A stretch of DNA of 64,000 nucleotides from Psychrobacter arenosus (GTDB lineage Bacteria; Pseudomonadota; Gammaproteobacteria; Pseudomonadales; Moraxellaceae). Of this stretch, positions 54,921 through 62,544 are shown in pieces. A program made the translations under genes and the position numbers. The first letter of the stretch is position 1. Each line of letters begins with the position of its first letter. Location of the stretch: positions 3,632,887 through 3,696,886 of the forward strand of contig NZ_LR884459.1 in NCBI RefSeq assembly GCF_904848165.1, given 5' to 3'. The notes below the pieces were generated by a model, which was not told the DNA's origin, did no database searches, and saw only the letters and a list, made by a program, of their open reading frames with translations.

Positions 54921-56792
54921 TTAATCATGAGGGATAGGAGCAGCTAACGGCAGCTCTATAGTGACCAATACCCCATTAGTAGGCTGATTAATTAAGGTAG
55001 CGTTTGCCGCCTCTATCTCTGTGGTTAATGGCCGCAGGATATCTTTGGAAATATTGCGAATGCTAATTTCACCGCCGTGATGCTCAATGACTTGTTTGAC
55101 TAAGGTGAGTCCTAGTCCTGTGCCTTTCTTTGCTTGCATGCGCGGCTGTGAGACGTCGCTGGCAAATATCGCTTGATGCGATAGGCTAAAATAACGGTCG
55201 AATACTTTGGCTAAGGCGTATTCGGGGATAGGCGCCCCATCATTAAAGATATCAATCTGCAGGCTATTACTATGAGGACGTAGATTAATAATCACCTGCG
55301 ATTGCGCAAAGTAGATAGCATTATCGAGTACGTTTTGTAGCGCTTGACTGAGCCAAAACTTATCGGCGAATAGTGTGAGACTTTGATCTAAAGCAGCATT
55401 CTGAACTAGCTTAGTGCTAGCAATGGGCTGCTCATTGATCCATAGCGGGATTTCAGACAGTTGCCGCTGCTGCAACTTTGCTTGCGCTAGCGTCAGTAAG
55501 GATTGCAATAGCTCAGGGAGGTCTAAAAGCTCTTTTTGTAGTTTAAAGGTGGGCTGCTCGACAGTGGCTAATAACAGTAATCGGTCTATTAAGGATTGCA
55601 GCTTAATACTTTGCTCAGTGATGGTCTGACTGAGCATCAAGCGGTCTTCTTCTTCTAAAGAAGGGTCTTCTAACAGCTCACCGCTAGCACGAATGGCAGT
55701 GAGCGGACTCTTTAGCTCATGGGTCAGCGTATGCACGTAGTCGGTGACATAAGCACGGTTCTCCAGTCGGTCTTTCATACCCTCGATAGTATCGGACAAC
55801 TCATTGAGCTCACGGCCTAGGTAGAAATAGGGTTTGTCGGTCTGCTTAGCTAAAGAGCGGGTATAGCGAGCGACCAGAGCCATACTTTGCTTTAGCCACC
55901 AAGCGACCAGACCCGCCATAATCAAAGCCAGCGCACTAATGACCAGTAAGGCGGTCAGCATACGACTGCGCGTGGCTTCCAAATAGGGCACGATAGTCGC
56001 GACCGGCTTACCCACACTGACCACACCTAATAGAGCGCCATCAGCGCTTTCAATAGGTTGGGCGACATACATCACTGAAGACGTGCTATCACCAGGCCGC
56101 TGCGCCGTACTACGAGCCCCATACTGGCCTTGCAAGGTCAGATATACATCATTCCAACGGCTATAGTCCTGTCCTTCCGCATTATTATCCCCTTGCCGTG
56201 AGTCATAAATCACTACCCCTTGTGAATCCGTGACATACACGCGAAAGCTGCTATGGGTTTTGAGATGATACCAAGGTGTTGGGGTATTAGCAGAGCGCTG
56301 CTGGTTCGGGTTCAATTTGAGGGTATTAGCTTTGCTAGGTTTACGACCAATAAAAGCTTGATCCAAAGTCGTCTGATAGTCGTCGTTATATAGTAGACCA
56401 GTTTGCATAGGCGGTCTGAGGCTGACGGCCAACAGTTTGCTGGTATCCACGAGGGTATCTTCAATGACCTGTTGGGTCGTGGGTTTGACGTACTCAAAGA
56501 GTTGGGTAAAAGCGACGACGCTGGAGAGAATAATAATCACGGCTACCGCTAGCCAAATGCGGAAGAAAATACTTAGATTTAGCGGTTGAGTAGCTATAGA
56601 CTTCGCATCACTATTAGCGCTGCTCATTGTCTCTGTAGGTGCGCCGATAGGGTGCAGTTTGGCATACCAATTGTGCGCAACCGAGGCTAGACTCTGCTCA
56701 TCAACCTGCTTAGCAGTTTCCGGTTGCTCAGCATTGCTAGCCTGTGAAGTACGCTCAGGGTTAGGAGGTGGCATAGGAGTAAGGGTAGTCAT
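54921..56792 (-). CDS. creC: Two-component sensor kinase CreC
   Basis: A membrane sensor histidine kinase paired with CreB. A hydrophilic N-terminal extension of about 75 residues precedes the first membrane helix (IWLAVAVIIILSSVVAF), then a periplasmic sensor region with a HAMP-like linker after the second helix (LLVISALALIMAGLVAWWL). The H-box is HTLTHELKSPLTAI, the N-box LQNVLDNAIYFA and the G-box GTGLGLTLVKQV. The 623 residues are longer than E. coli CreC (474), mostly from the N-terminal extension. It lies 17 bases after creB, so the two are co-transcribed. The signal is unknown. Confidence 0.92.
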   Translation of the reverse strand: MTTLTPMPPPNPERTSQASNAEQPETAKQVDEQSLASVAHNWYAKLHPIGAPTETMSSANSDAKSIATQPLNLSIFFRIWLAVAVIIILSSVVAFTQLFEYVKPTTQQVIEDTLVDTSKLLAVSLRPPMQTGLLYNDDYQTTLDQAFIGRKPSKANTLKLNPNQQRSANTPTPWYHLKTHSSFRVYVTDSQGVVIYDSRQGDNNAEGQDYSRWNDVYLTLQGQYGARSTAQRPGDSTSSVMYVAQPIESADGALLGVVSVGKPVATIVPYLEATRSRMLTALLVISALALIMAGLVAWWLKQSMALVARYTRSLAKQTDKPYFYLGRELNELSDTIEGMKDRLENRAYVTDYVHTLTHELKSPLTAIRASGELLEDPSLEEEDRLMLSQTITEQSIKLQSLIDRLLLLATVEQPTFKLQKELLDLPELLQSLLTLAQAKLQQRQLSEIPLWINEQPIASTKLVQNAALDQSLTLFADKFWLSQALQNVLDNAIYFAQSQVIINLRPHSNSLQIDIFNDGAPIPEYALAKVFDRYFSLSHQAIFASDVSQPRMQAKKGTGLGLTLVKQVIEHHGGEISIRNISKDILRPLTTEIEAANATLINQPTNGVLVTIELPLAAPIPHD

Positions 56793-56809
56793 AAAAGTGT
56801 TATGGCTGC

Positions 56810-57574
56810 TTATGCTGGACTTAAGCTATAGCCTAAGCCGCGGTGGGTATGGATAACCTCAAGGTCGCCATCGACTTTCGCCAACTGCTTACGGATAGAC
56901 TTGATATGACTGTCAATGGTGCGGGCGAGACGGTGGTCCGGATAGTCGCTAATGGCCTCTAACAATTGCTCACGGCTAAAGACTTGCTTTGGACCGGCTA
57001 ATAGGGCCATCAATAGCTTGCGCTCGGTGTTGCTCAGATCGAGCTTCTGATCATGCCAGTGCAAGCTATAGTCGAGCGGCTGATAAACCCAATTGCCATA
57101 AGGTGAAGGTATGTGCTGCGGCTCGTTGGCCGTAGTAGCTGGGCTAGGATCATTTTGAGCTTGCGTAATTAATTGCTCGCGGCGCCAAATGGCCTTGAGG
57201 CGGGCGACTAATTCACGCGGGCTAAAAGGCTTGGCACAATAATCATCCGCGCCCATCTCTAACCCTAAGATACGATCAACCTCATCACTGCGTGCCGTCA
57301 AAAATAAAATGGGCAAATCCGTCTGTGCCCCAATAGTATCGGCATGACGAATATGTTGGCATAAGCTTAAACCATCGCCATCGGGCAAGCCCACATCTAA
57401 GATGATAGCAGTGAGTGGCGTATCTGAGGCCTGTAGCTCTTGCAAAGTCGGCAGTACCGCACTGGCATTGTCTAACCAAGTCAGTTGCCAGCCCTCACGC
57501 TTGAAAGTCACCTTTAGCGAGGTTGCAATAGCAGGGTCATCTTCGACTAATAAAATATGCGGACAAGTACTCAT
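56810..57574 (-). CDS. creB: Response regulator CreB
   Basis: An OmpR-type response regulator. The receiver domain has the acidic pair VEDD, the phospho-acceptor Asp in IILDVGLPDGDG and the lysine in CAKPFSPREL. The winged-helix DNA-binding domain follows, ending GDLEVIHTHRGLGYSLSP. A linker of about 25 residues (about 140-165) is Asn/Pro-rich. The 254 residues are close to E. coli CreB (229). Assignment to CreB rather than another OmpR regulator rests on the creBCD gene order and on CreC and CreD following it. Confidence 0.92.
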   Translation of the reverse strand: MSTCPHILLVEDDPAIATSLKVTFKREGWQLTWLDNASAVLPTLQELQASDTPLTAIILDVGLPDGDGLSLCQHIRHADTIGAQTDLPILFLTARSDEVDRILGLEMGADDYCAKPFSPRELVARLKAIWRREQLITQAQNDPSPATTANEPQHIPSPYGNWVYQPLDYSLHWHDQKLDLSNTERKLLMALLAGPKQVFSREQLLEAISDYPDHRLARTIDSHIKSIRKQLAKVDGDLEVIHTHRGLGYSLSPA

Positions 57575-57710
57575 GGGGGGCGCTCGGTCATAGGATAGGA
57601 TTATCGTAGCATAGTTTGCCCAGCGTACGGTTTGCCGTGCCGCTATATACGGTGAATAATGTATGAAAAATTGATGTCTAGTCGGTGGTTAGCTAGCAGT
57701 CGCTGCTTAG

Positions 57711-57746
57711 TTAGCGTTGCAGGATTAGTTAGCGTTGCAGGATTAG
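57711..57746. repeat. Two perfect 18-base tandem repeats
   Basis: TTAGCGTTGCAGGATTAG occurs twice without a gap. The second copy includes the stop codon of the convergently placed TSUP gene at 57743. Confidence 0.8.
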
Positions 57747-58537
57747 TGAATAAGAGAGGCAGGCAGTAGTATTTCCCAGTTGTTATAAATCATTACTAAG
57801 CCGCTTATTACCATAAGGATAACCAGCGCGATACGAAATTGTTGGACGCTCATATTGCTCAAAAAACGCTTGCCGATGACATTGCCTAAGGCCGCTCCTA
57901 AGCCTAATATCAAGCCGAATAGCCAGAGCTTCCCAGTCAATACACCAAAAAAAGTATAACTGCCTATTTGCGCAAAGCCTACGATAAAGGAATTCGCCGT
58001 TTTGGTAGCAATCAAGTCCTCTTTTTGCAGGCCGGCATTGATGTAAAAGGGATTCATAATGGGCCCTAGACCTCCCGCTAACGTGCTAATAAACGCCACG
58101 AGGAAGCCTAAAGGAATAAAACCAACCTTGGGCATAACAAAAGCTTTAGCGACTTTGCCAAATCGGTACTGCAGTATAGTAGAGACTAAAAATACGCCTA
58201 CCACCAACTGAATCCAGTGAGCGTCTAACTTACTAAATAGTAGCCCTGCTAGCCAAGCTCCAAGTAGAGCACTGGGGGCATAATAGCGCACCAGTTGCCA
58301 GTCAATATCGCGCCAAAAAAGATAGAGACGGACAGGTTGGCTGACAAAATTACCTAAGTTGATGACCGGTGGCGCAGCGGCTGGCCCAAGCAACCAAGAA
58401 ACTATAGGAATCAGCATGAGCGCACCGCCGCCACCTGAAACCGTAGAGATAATAAAGGCTATAGCTCCAGCGATGAATAACCAACCGTATAGCCATAGTG
58501 AGGTATCTACTGATAACTGACTTAATACCTCCAACAT
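57743..58537 (-). CDS. TSUP-family transporter (TauE/SafE)
   Basis: A polytopic membrane protein of the 4-toluene sulfonate uptake permease / TauE family, about eight membrane helices over 264 residues. Members export or import small sulfur-containing or organic anions; the substrate here is unknown. Two repeated halves are suggested by similar glycine-rich segments (SGGGGALMLIPI and LAGGLGPIMNP). The ATG at 58537 is preferred because AAGGA lies six to seven bases upstream; the TTG two codons earlier has no spacing fit. It lies downstream of creB, on the same strand but separated by 168 bases. Confidence 0.9.
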   Translation of the reverse strand: MLEVLSQLSVDTSLWLYGWLFIAGAIAFIISTVSGGGGALMLIPIVSWLLGPAAAPPVINLGNFVSQPVRLYLFWRDIDWQLVRYYAPSALLGAWLAGLLFSKLDAHWIQLVVGVFLVSTILQYRFGKVAKAFVMPKVGFIPLGFLVAFISTLAGGLGPIMNPFYINAGLQKEDLIATKTANSFIVGFAQIGSYTFFGVLTGKLWLFGLILGLGAALGNVIGKRFLSNMSVQQFRIALVILMVISGLVMIYNNWEILLPASLIH

Positions 58538-58571
58538 GCTCAATCCTTAGCAAGGGCAGTTTACTGTTTTA

Positions 58572-58640
58572 ATTAACGCCTTTAGAACTATGTCATTAAC
58601 GGCTTTAAAAATATGTCATTAACGCCTTTAAAACTATCAG
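58572..58640. repeat. Three 23-base tandem repeats
   Basis: Three consecutive copies of a 23-base unit beginning ATTAACGCCTTTARAACTAT are present at 58572-58594, 58595-58617 and 58618-58640, with a few substitutions. They fill the space between the TSUP start and the glpQ terminator, possibly inside the TSUP promoter. Confidence 0.85.
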
Positions 58641-58648
58641 TATTTCAT

Positions 58649-58679
58649 AAAAAAAACCAACTTAATATTAAGTTGGTTT
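58649..58679 (-). terminator. Intrinsic terminator of the glycerophosphodiesterase gene
   Basis: AAACCAACTTAAT and ATTAAGTTGGTTTTTTTT form a stem with a two-base loop and a long T-run on the minus strand. Confidence 0.88.
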
Positions 58680-58719
58680 GTGACTTATTGCTGCGATGAC
58701 CGTGCTATTGATTTAAGTT

Positions 58720-60090
58720 TTATAAGCCTTTGCAATTGGCATAATAGCTAACCGTCGCTGGCCAATCAGAGAAGATAGCTTTCACGCTTACATCTTTAGC
58801 CAAGACATCGATGTAAGTCATGAGATCACCATCGTTATTAATAGCATCTTCAAGACCGGTATAGTACCAACCGCCACCAGTAGCTAGTGGTGCTGAACGC
58901 TCAAGTGACCAAGTGATAATCTCTAGACCATTAGCCTTAGCTTGCTTCGCATATTCAGAAGGCATGAGATTGCCATTACCATCGCTAGTGACCAGTAGCC
59001 AAGCGGCGGGTGCAATGATGTTAATGCCTCGAGCTTTGATATCCGCCATACTGTGCAACCAAGTGCTCGGGTCGTTTTTATCAAAGGTCTTGCCCGCTGC
59101 GGTCTCATTGCTATCATCAATAAGGTAGACGGCATTGGCACCAAAATCAGGGTCATTTTTTAGCCAATATTCTACATCGGCGATATTAAAAGACTGTGGA
59201 TAGACATCACTGGCGGCGACTCCTGCAGCCTTATAGGTATCGATGAGCTGTTGACGATAGTTGTCTAAGCTATAGCCATTAAATGGCATGGCTACGACAG
59301 GTTCTTTAAGTTCTGGCGTGTGCTTCATACCGAGACTTTTGGCCAGTTCGATATGTTCCTTTAACGTCAGTACTTGGCCATTTTGGGCATATAAATCAGT
59401 GCGCCATGGTGCAGTTGCGTTCATATAGTTTGTAATAGTAGTGGCGCTAGTGTTGGCCGCATCCATTTTACCTTTGAGACTTTTGAATTCGGCAGCAGTA
59501 ATATCTGAGGTGCGACATTCAATGTTGGCAGCGTTGCTCAGATTACCATTTACGTCTACAACAGGTGGCACTGTGCAGCTATTAGCTAACGGTGTAGCGA
59601 CGATATTAGTGGTGGTATGCAAATCGTTTTGCGCATGGCGGCAGACCAGCTCACCATCTTTGGTAAAAGCAACATCGCACTCTAAAATGCCGGCTCCCAT
59701 ACGAGCGGAGGCCATATAGCTGTCATAGGTATGCTCAGGAAACTGTAGAGGAGCGCCGCGATGAGAGATAGAGAAGTCTGTCTTCTTTGGGGTCTGTGAG
59801 TTGCAGGCAAGCAGTTCTTCTTTTAAGGGGCCTGCATCCATATCATCAACTAAGTAAAAGGGTCTGACCCCATAGCTGTAAGCCACTGACTGGCCAACAT
59901 CAGGATTAGTAGGTTGCGTGGGTGTCGTAGGCGTAGAAGGCATTACCGGAGCCCTGTCATTATCCTCATCACAGCCCATGATTATTAGCGTACTGACGGA
60001 TAAGAGTGGCACGATAGTGGCAAATTTGATGACTCTTTTGAGAGTCATCCTTGGAATCAGGGTTTGCCCTGAATTCATTAATATTGTCAT
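58720..60090 (-). CDS. Glycerophosphodiester phosphodiesterase, lipoprotein
   Basis: This enzyme hydrolyses glycerophosphodiesters to glycerol 3-phosphate and an alcohol, supplying phosphorus and carbon. The catalytic signature SHRGAP (H110-R111) is followed by FPEHTYDSY and the metal-binding LECDVAFTKDG, in a GDPD TIM-barrel. The N-terminus has a hydrophobic segment ending IIMGC, so Cys40 is probably lipidated and the enzyme is exported. A Thr/Pro linker follows. At 456 residues it resembles GlpQ-type enzymes with an extra domain part. GAGGA lies ten bases before the ATG. A perfect Pho box lies 190 bases upstream in the same orientation, so phosphate-starvation control is likely. Confidence 0.93.
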   Translation of the reverse strand: MTILMNSGQTLIPRMTLKRVIKFATIVPLLSVSTLIIMGCDEDNDRAPVMPSTPTTPTQPTNPDVGQSVAYSYGVRPFYLVDDMDAGPLKEELLACNSQTPKKTDFSISHRGAPLQFPEHTYDSYMASARMGAGILECDVAFTKDGELVCRHAQNDLHTTTNIVATPLANSCTVPPVVDVNGNLSNAANIECRTSDITAAEFKSLKGKMDAANTSATTITNYMNATAPWRTDLYAQNGQVLTLKEHIELAKSLGMKHTPELKEPVVAMPFNGYSLDNYRQQLIDTYKAAGVAASDVYPQSFNIADVEYWLKNDPDFGANAVYLIDDSNETAAGKTFDKNDPSTWLHSMADIKARGINIIAPAAWLLVTSDGNGNLMPSEYAKQAKANGLEIITWSLERSAPLATGGGWYYTGLEDAINNDGDLMTYIDVLAKDVSVKAIFSDWPATVSYYANCKGL

Positions 60091-60279
60091 GTAAACTGTC
60101 CTCTAAAATAAATAGCTAAGATGAATGGCTATAGGCAAAAACTAGCGAAAAAAAAGATAAGGCATCAAGTAATTAGGGGTGTAAAGTAGGTTGGTTGTTG
60201 CAAATGAGCTCAGCGCCCTAATAATATGAAACAAGCTAATGACCCTAGCTATAAGCTAGCAAGAACAGTTGAAGTATTG

Positions 60280-60297
60280 ATGACAGCGGTATGACAG
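60280..60297 (-). promoter_or_regulatory. Pho box (PhoB binding site)
   Basis: On the minus strand CTGTCATACCGCTGTCAT contains two exact CTGTCAT repeats 11 bases apart, the PhoB consensus geometry. It points towards the glycerophosphodiesterase gene 190 bases away. A candidate -10 (TATAGC) lies about 26 bases downstream, farther than in phoA. It is also 85 bases upstream of the divergent esterase gene. Confidence 0.72.
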
Positions 60298-60381
60298 TTT
60301 AGCTGTCTTGTCTGATAAGCTATCTTGTCTATGAGATATACCCTGGCTAGACCTAATAAAACGACCTAAAAAGGATAGAAA

Positions 60382-61053
60382 ATGAGCGACTATTTAGACT
60401 GCGTAATCGTAGAACATAACCCTGCGAATAAAGATATCAATAATGCCGTAATTTGGCTGCATGGCTTGGGCGCGAGCGGTCATGATTTTGAACCAGTGGT
60501 ACCTGAGCTGGGCCTACGTTCAGACTTAGCCGTACGCTTTGTCTTCCCACATGCTCCGCAGATTCCGGTGACTATCAACGGTGGCATGGTGATGCCGGCG
60601 TGGTATGACATCCTAGAGATGAGTATTGATCGCAAAGTTGATGTGGTGCAAATTAAGAAGTCTGCGCAAAATATCAATGATTTGATTGAGCGTGAGATTG
60701 CTCGTGGTGTGCCTGCGGAAAATATCGTTATCGCTGGTTTCTCACAGGGTGGGGCAGTGGCCTATCATACGGCGCTGAGCTATTCGCAAAAGCTGGCAGG
60801 TTTACTGACGCTATCGACGTATTTGGCTACCAATGACCATATCGAATTTAGCGATGCTAATAAGAATATTCCTATCTTAATCAATCATGGTACTCAAGAC
60901 CCTGTCGTCCCTGAAATTCTGGGTCAGCAAGCGACTAAGACCTTACAAGCCCGTGGTTATGATGTGAAATATGTGACTTACCCGATGGCGCACCAGGTCT
61001 GTGGTCCACAGATTCGCGCTATTGGCGAGTGGTTTAATGAGGTTTTGAGTTAG
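60382..61053 (+). CDS. Carboxylesterase of the alpha/beta-hydrolase family
   Basis: A 223-residue carboxylesterase of the phospholipase/carboxylesterase (EstB, acyl-protein-thioesterase-like) group. The nucleophile elbow is GFSQGG, the first strand leads to VIWLHGLGASGHDF, the acid lies in NHGTQDPVVP and the histidine in YPMAHQVCG. The segment MPAWYDILEMSIDRKVD is typical of the family. AAAGGAT seven bases before the ATG is a good ribosome site. It is divergent from the glycerophosphodiesterase and may share its regulatory region. Confidence 0.92.
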   Translation: MSDYLDCVIVEHNPANKDINNAVIWLHGLGASGHDFEPVVPELGLRSDLAVRFVFPHAPQIPVTINGGMVMPAWYDILEMSIDRKVDVVQIKKSAQNINDLIEREIARGVPAENIVIAGFSQGGAVAYHTALSYSQKLAGLLTLSTYLATNDHIEFSDANKNIPILINHGTQDPVVPEILGQQATKTLQARGYDVKYVTYPMAHQVCGPQIRAIGEWFNEVLS

Positions 61054-61097
61054 GCTACAGCTTACTTAATTACCAAGCAAGATACTTAGATAGTATT

Positions 61098-61130
61098 AAA
61101 GTCCAATCCTGTTATGGGGTTGGGCTTTTT
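61098..61130 (+). terminator. Intrinsic terminator of the esterase gene
   Basis: AAGTCCAATCC pairs with GGGTTGGGCTT (11 pairs, including G-U pairs) around a short loop, followed by a T-run. Confidence 0.8.
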
Positions 61131-61255
61131 AATTGTATATCGATCTAGTCAGTGTATTTCAAACTAATCTATTAATATCAAATATTATAATAAATATGTT
61201 AATTTAGTCTAAATAATAACTATAAATTAATAATAACCATTCAAAAGATACTCCT

Positions 61256-61342
61256 ATGGGACTAAATGTACTCCGCTATCTATTCAAACCATTACTGCCA
61301 CTAATGATATACCTACCTATGTCTGCTTTTATGGTTGGTTAG
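61256..61342 (+). CDS. Possible 28-residue hydrophobic peptide
   Basis: A 28-codon frame (start MGLNVLRYLF, end MSAFMVG) is hydrophobic and mildly basic. There is no good Shine-Dalgarno sequence, and its 3' end lies in the remnant of the membrane-protein gene. It could be chance. Confidence 0.15.
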   Translation: MGLNVLRYLFKPLLPLMIYLPMSAFMVG

Positions 61343-61371
61343 TGTTTTAGCAAAATGTGATGCGTAAGTAG
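61327..61371 (+). pseudogene. Remnant of the C-terminus of a membrane-protein gene copy
   Basis: Read in the frame of the neighbouring genes, this reads FYGWLVF, stop, QNVMRK, stop, against FYGWLVFWHDVVRK, stop at the end of the gene at 61461. The internal stop comes from TGG changed to TAG. The spacer that follows (61372-61460) is also repeated after the first full gene. This is the last trace of an older copy upstream. Confidence 0.75.
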
Positions 61372-61460
61372 ACATAAATTGTGAAGATGACTTATCAAAA
61401 AAAATCATGTCGACTAATAAATCATTCTAAATAAATAGCCTAAAAGGGTAAGCGTTACGC

Positions 61461-62456
61461 ATGACTAAACGTTCAAAAAAATCCAATCCATCCCAATCCA
61501 TCCAAGCATGGATGGTTTCAGATAATCTGCATGAAGAGTATCTGTTTTTTTATATTCTCATTATTTTGGTTTGGTTTCTTTTAGGACTGGGCACATTAGG
61601 TTTTGAATTGTCAGGCTACAGCTTAAAGCAAAACCTATTTTTTAATTTTATATGGTTAATTGTCTTATATATAGGTATGGCGCTAACTCCATGCTGGTAT
61701 CGGCTGATTTTTGGTAAAAATGCCTATTTGTATCGAGCAACAGCAAAAGCTATGGACAAGCTTAATTCTTATGAGGACAGGCGCAGCTGGCGAAAGATGA
61801 GAATGACACAGCGGGGGCAATTGCCACCAAACAAATTTGAAGTGACTTCTCTGATTTTTTTATTTTGTTATTTGATGACAGACTACTTTTTTGTCTCAGC
61901 ATGGGTGAAAGATTCTATTTCAGTATGGCAACCTGACTGGGTCATTGCATGCGTAGAATGGATAAAAACTTATACCAACCTACCTCCATTAAATGAAAAC
62001 AGAAAGTTTTTTATACTAAGTTTTAAAACTGATGATATTTTACAGCAAATGTACCACAGCGAAGTGGAGTTTATAAACTCACCGTCGGGTAAAACTCTAT
62101 TACTCTATCATCTTTGGCACGTGATAATGTTTTTACCTGTAGTGGTTACTACAGTCATACTGTGGTGGAAACCATTACGCTGGTTTGGCATCAAGGAAAT
62201 AGACCCGAGGTATATTAAAAGCACCTCTGAATTCATGAGACGTATTATTTGGTCTATATTTTTATTATTTCTTATGCTAATGGGATGTGTGCTAATAGTT
62301 ACTGATATTGATTTATTTGCTTTATCCGTGGCAAAAGATGGGGTTAACCATTGGGTAGAGGAAACCAAATTACATGGCAGTTATATATTTATTGCGATTG
62401 GGATTCGGTTTTTTTATGGCTGGTTGGTTTTTTGGCATGATGTGGTGCGTAAGTAG
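61461..62456 (+). CDS. Unrecognised six-helix membrane protein (short copy)
   Basis: I do not recognise this family. The 331 residues contain about six hydrophobic segments: around 27-50, 57-80, 125-146, 218-242, 264-288 and 308-328. A basic loop (RRSWRKMRMTQRG) follows the second helix, and a probable soluble region of about 60 residues (around 150-215) lies between helices three and four. AAAAGGG stands before the ATG at a longer distance than usual. It is about 90 percent identical by eye to the next gene and part of a tandem array, with the spacer also duplicated. The short RK-stop ending equals that of the eroded upstream copy. It is more AT-rich than neighbouring core genes, which suggests an accessory origin. 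Confidence 0.85.
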   Translation: MTKRSKKSNPSQSIQAWMVSDNLHEEYLFFYILIILVWFLLGLGTLGFELSGYSLKQNLFFNFIWLIVLYIGMALTPCWYRLIFGKNAYLYRATAKAMDKLNSYEDRRSWRKMRMTQRGQLPPNKFEVTSLIFLFCYLMTDYFFVSAWVKDSISVWQPDWVIACVEWIKTYTNLPPLNENRKFFILSFKTDDILQQMYHSEVEFINSPSGKTLLLYHLWHVIMFLPVVVTTVILWWKPLRWFGIKEIDPRYIKSTSEFMRRIIWSIFLLFLMLMGCVLIVTDIDLFALSVAKDGVNHWVEETKLHGSYIFIAIGIRFFYGWLVFWHDVVRK

Positions 62457-62544
62457 ATATAAATTGTGAAGATGAATTATCAAAAAAATCATGTCGACTA
62501 ATAACTCATTCTGAATAAATAGCCTAAAAGGGTAAGTGTTACGC

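Noticed and set aside
61256..61342. Small hydrophobic peptide as a toxin candidate
   Set aside because: It lacks a ribosome site and ends inside the gene remnant; it is listed only as a very low confidence frame.
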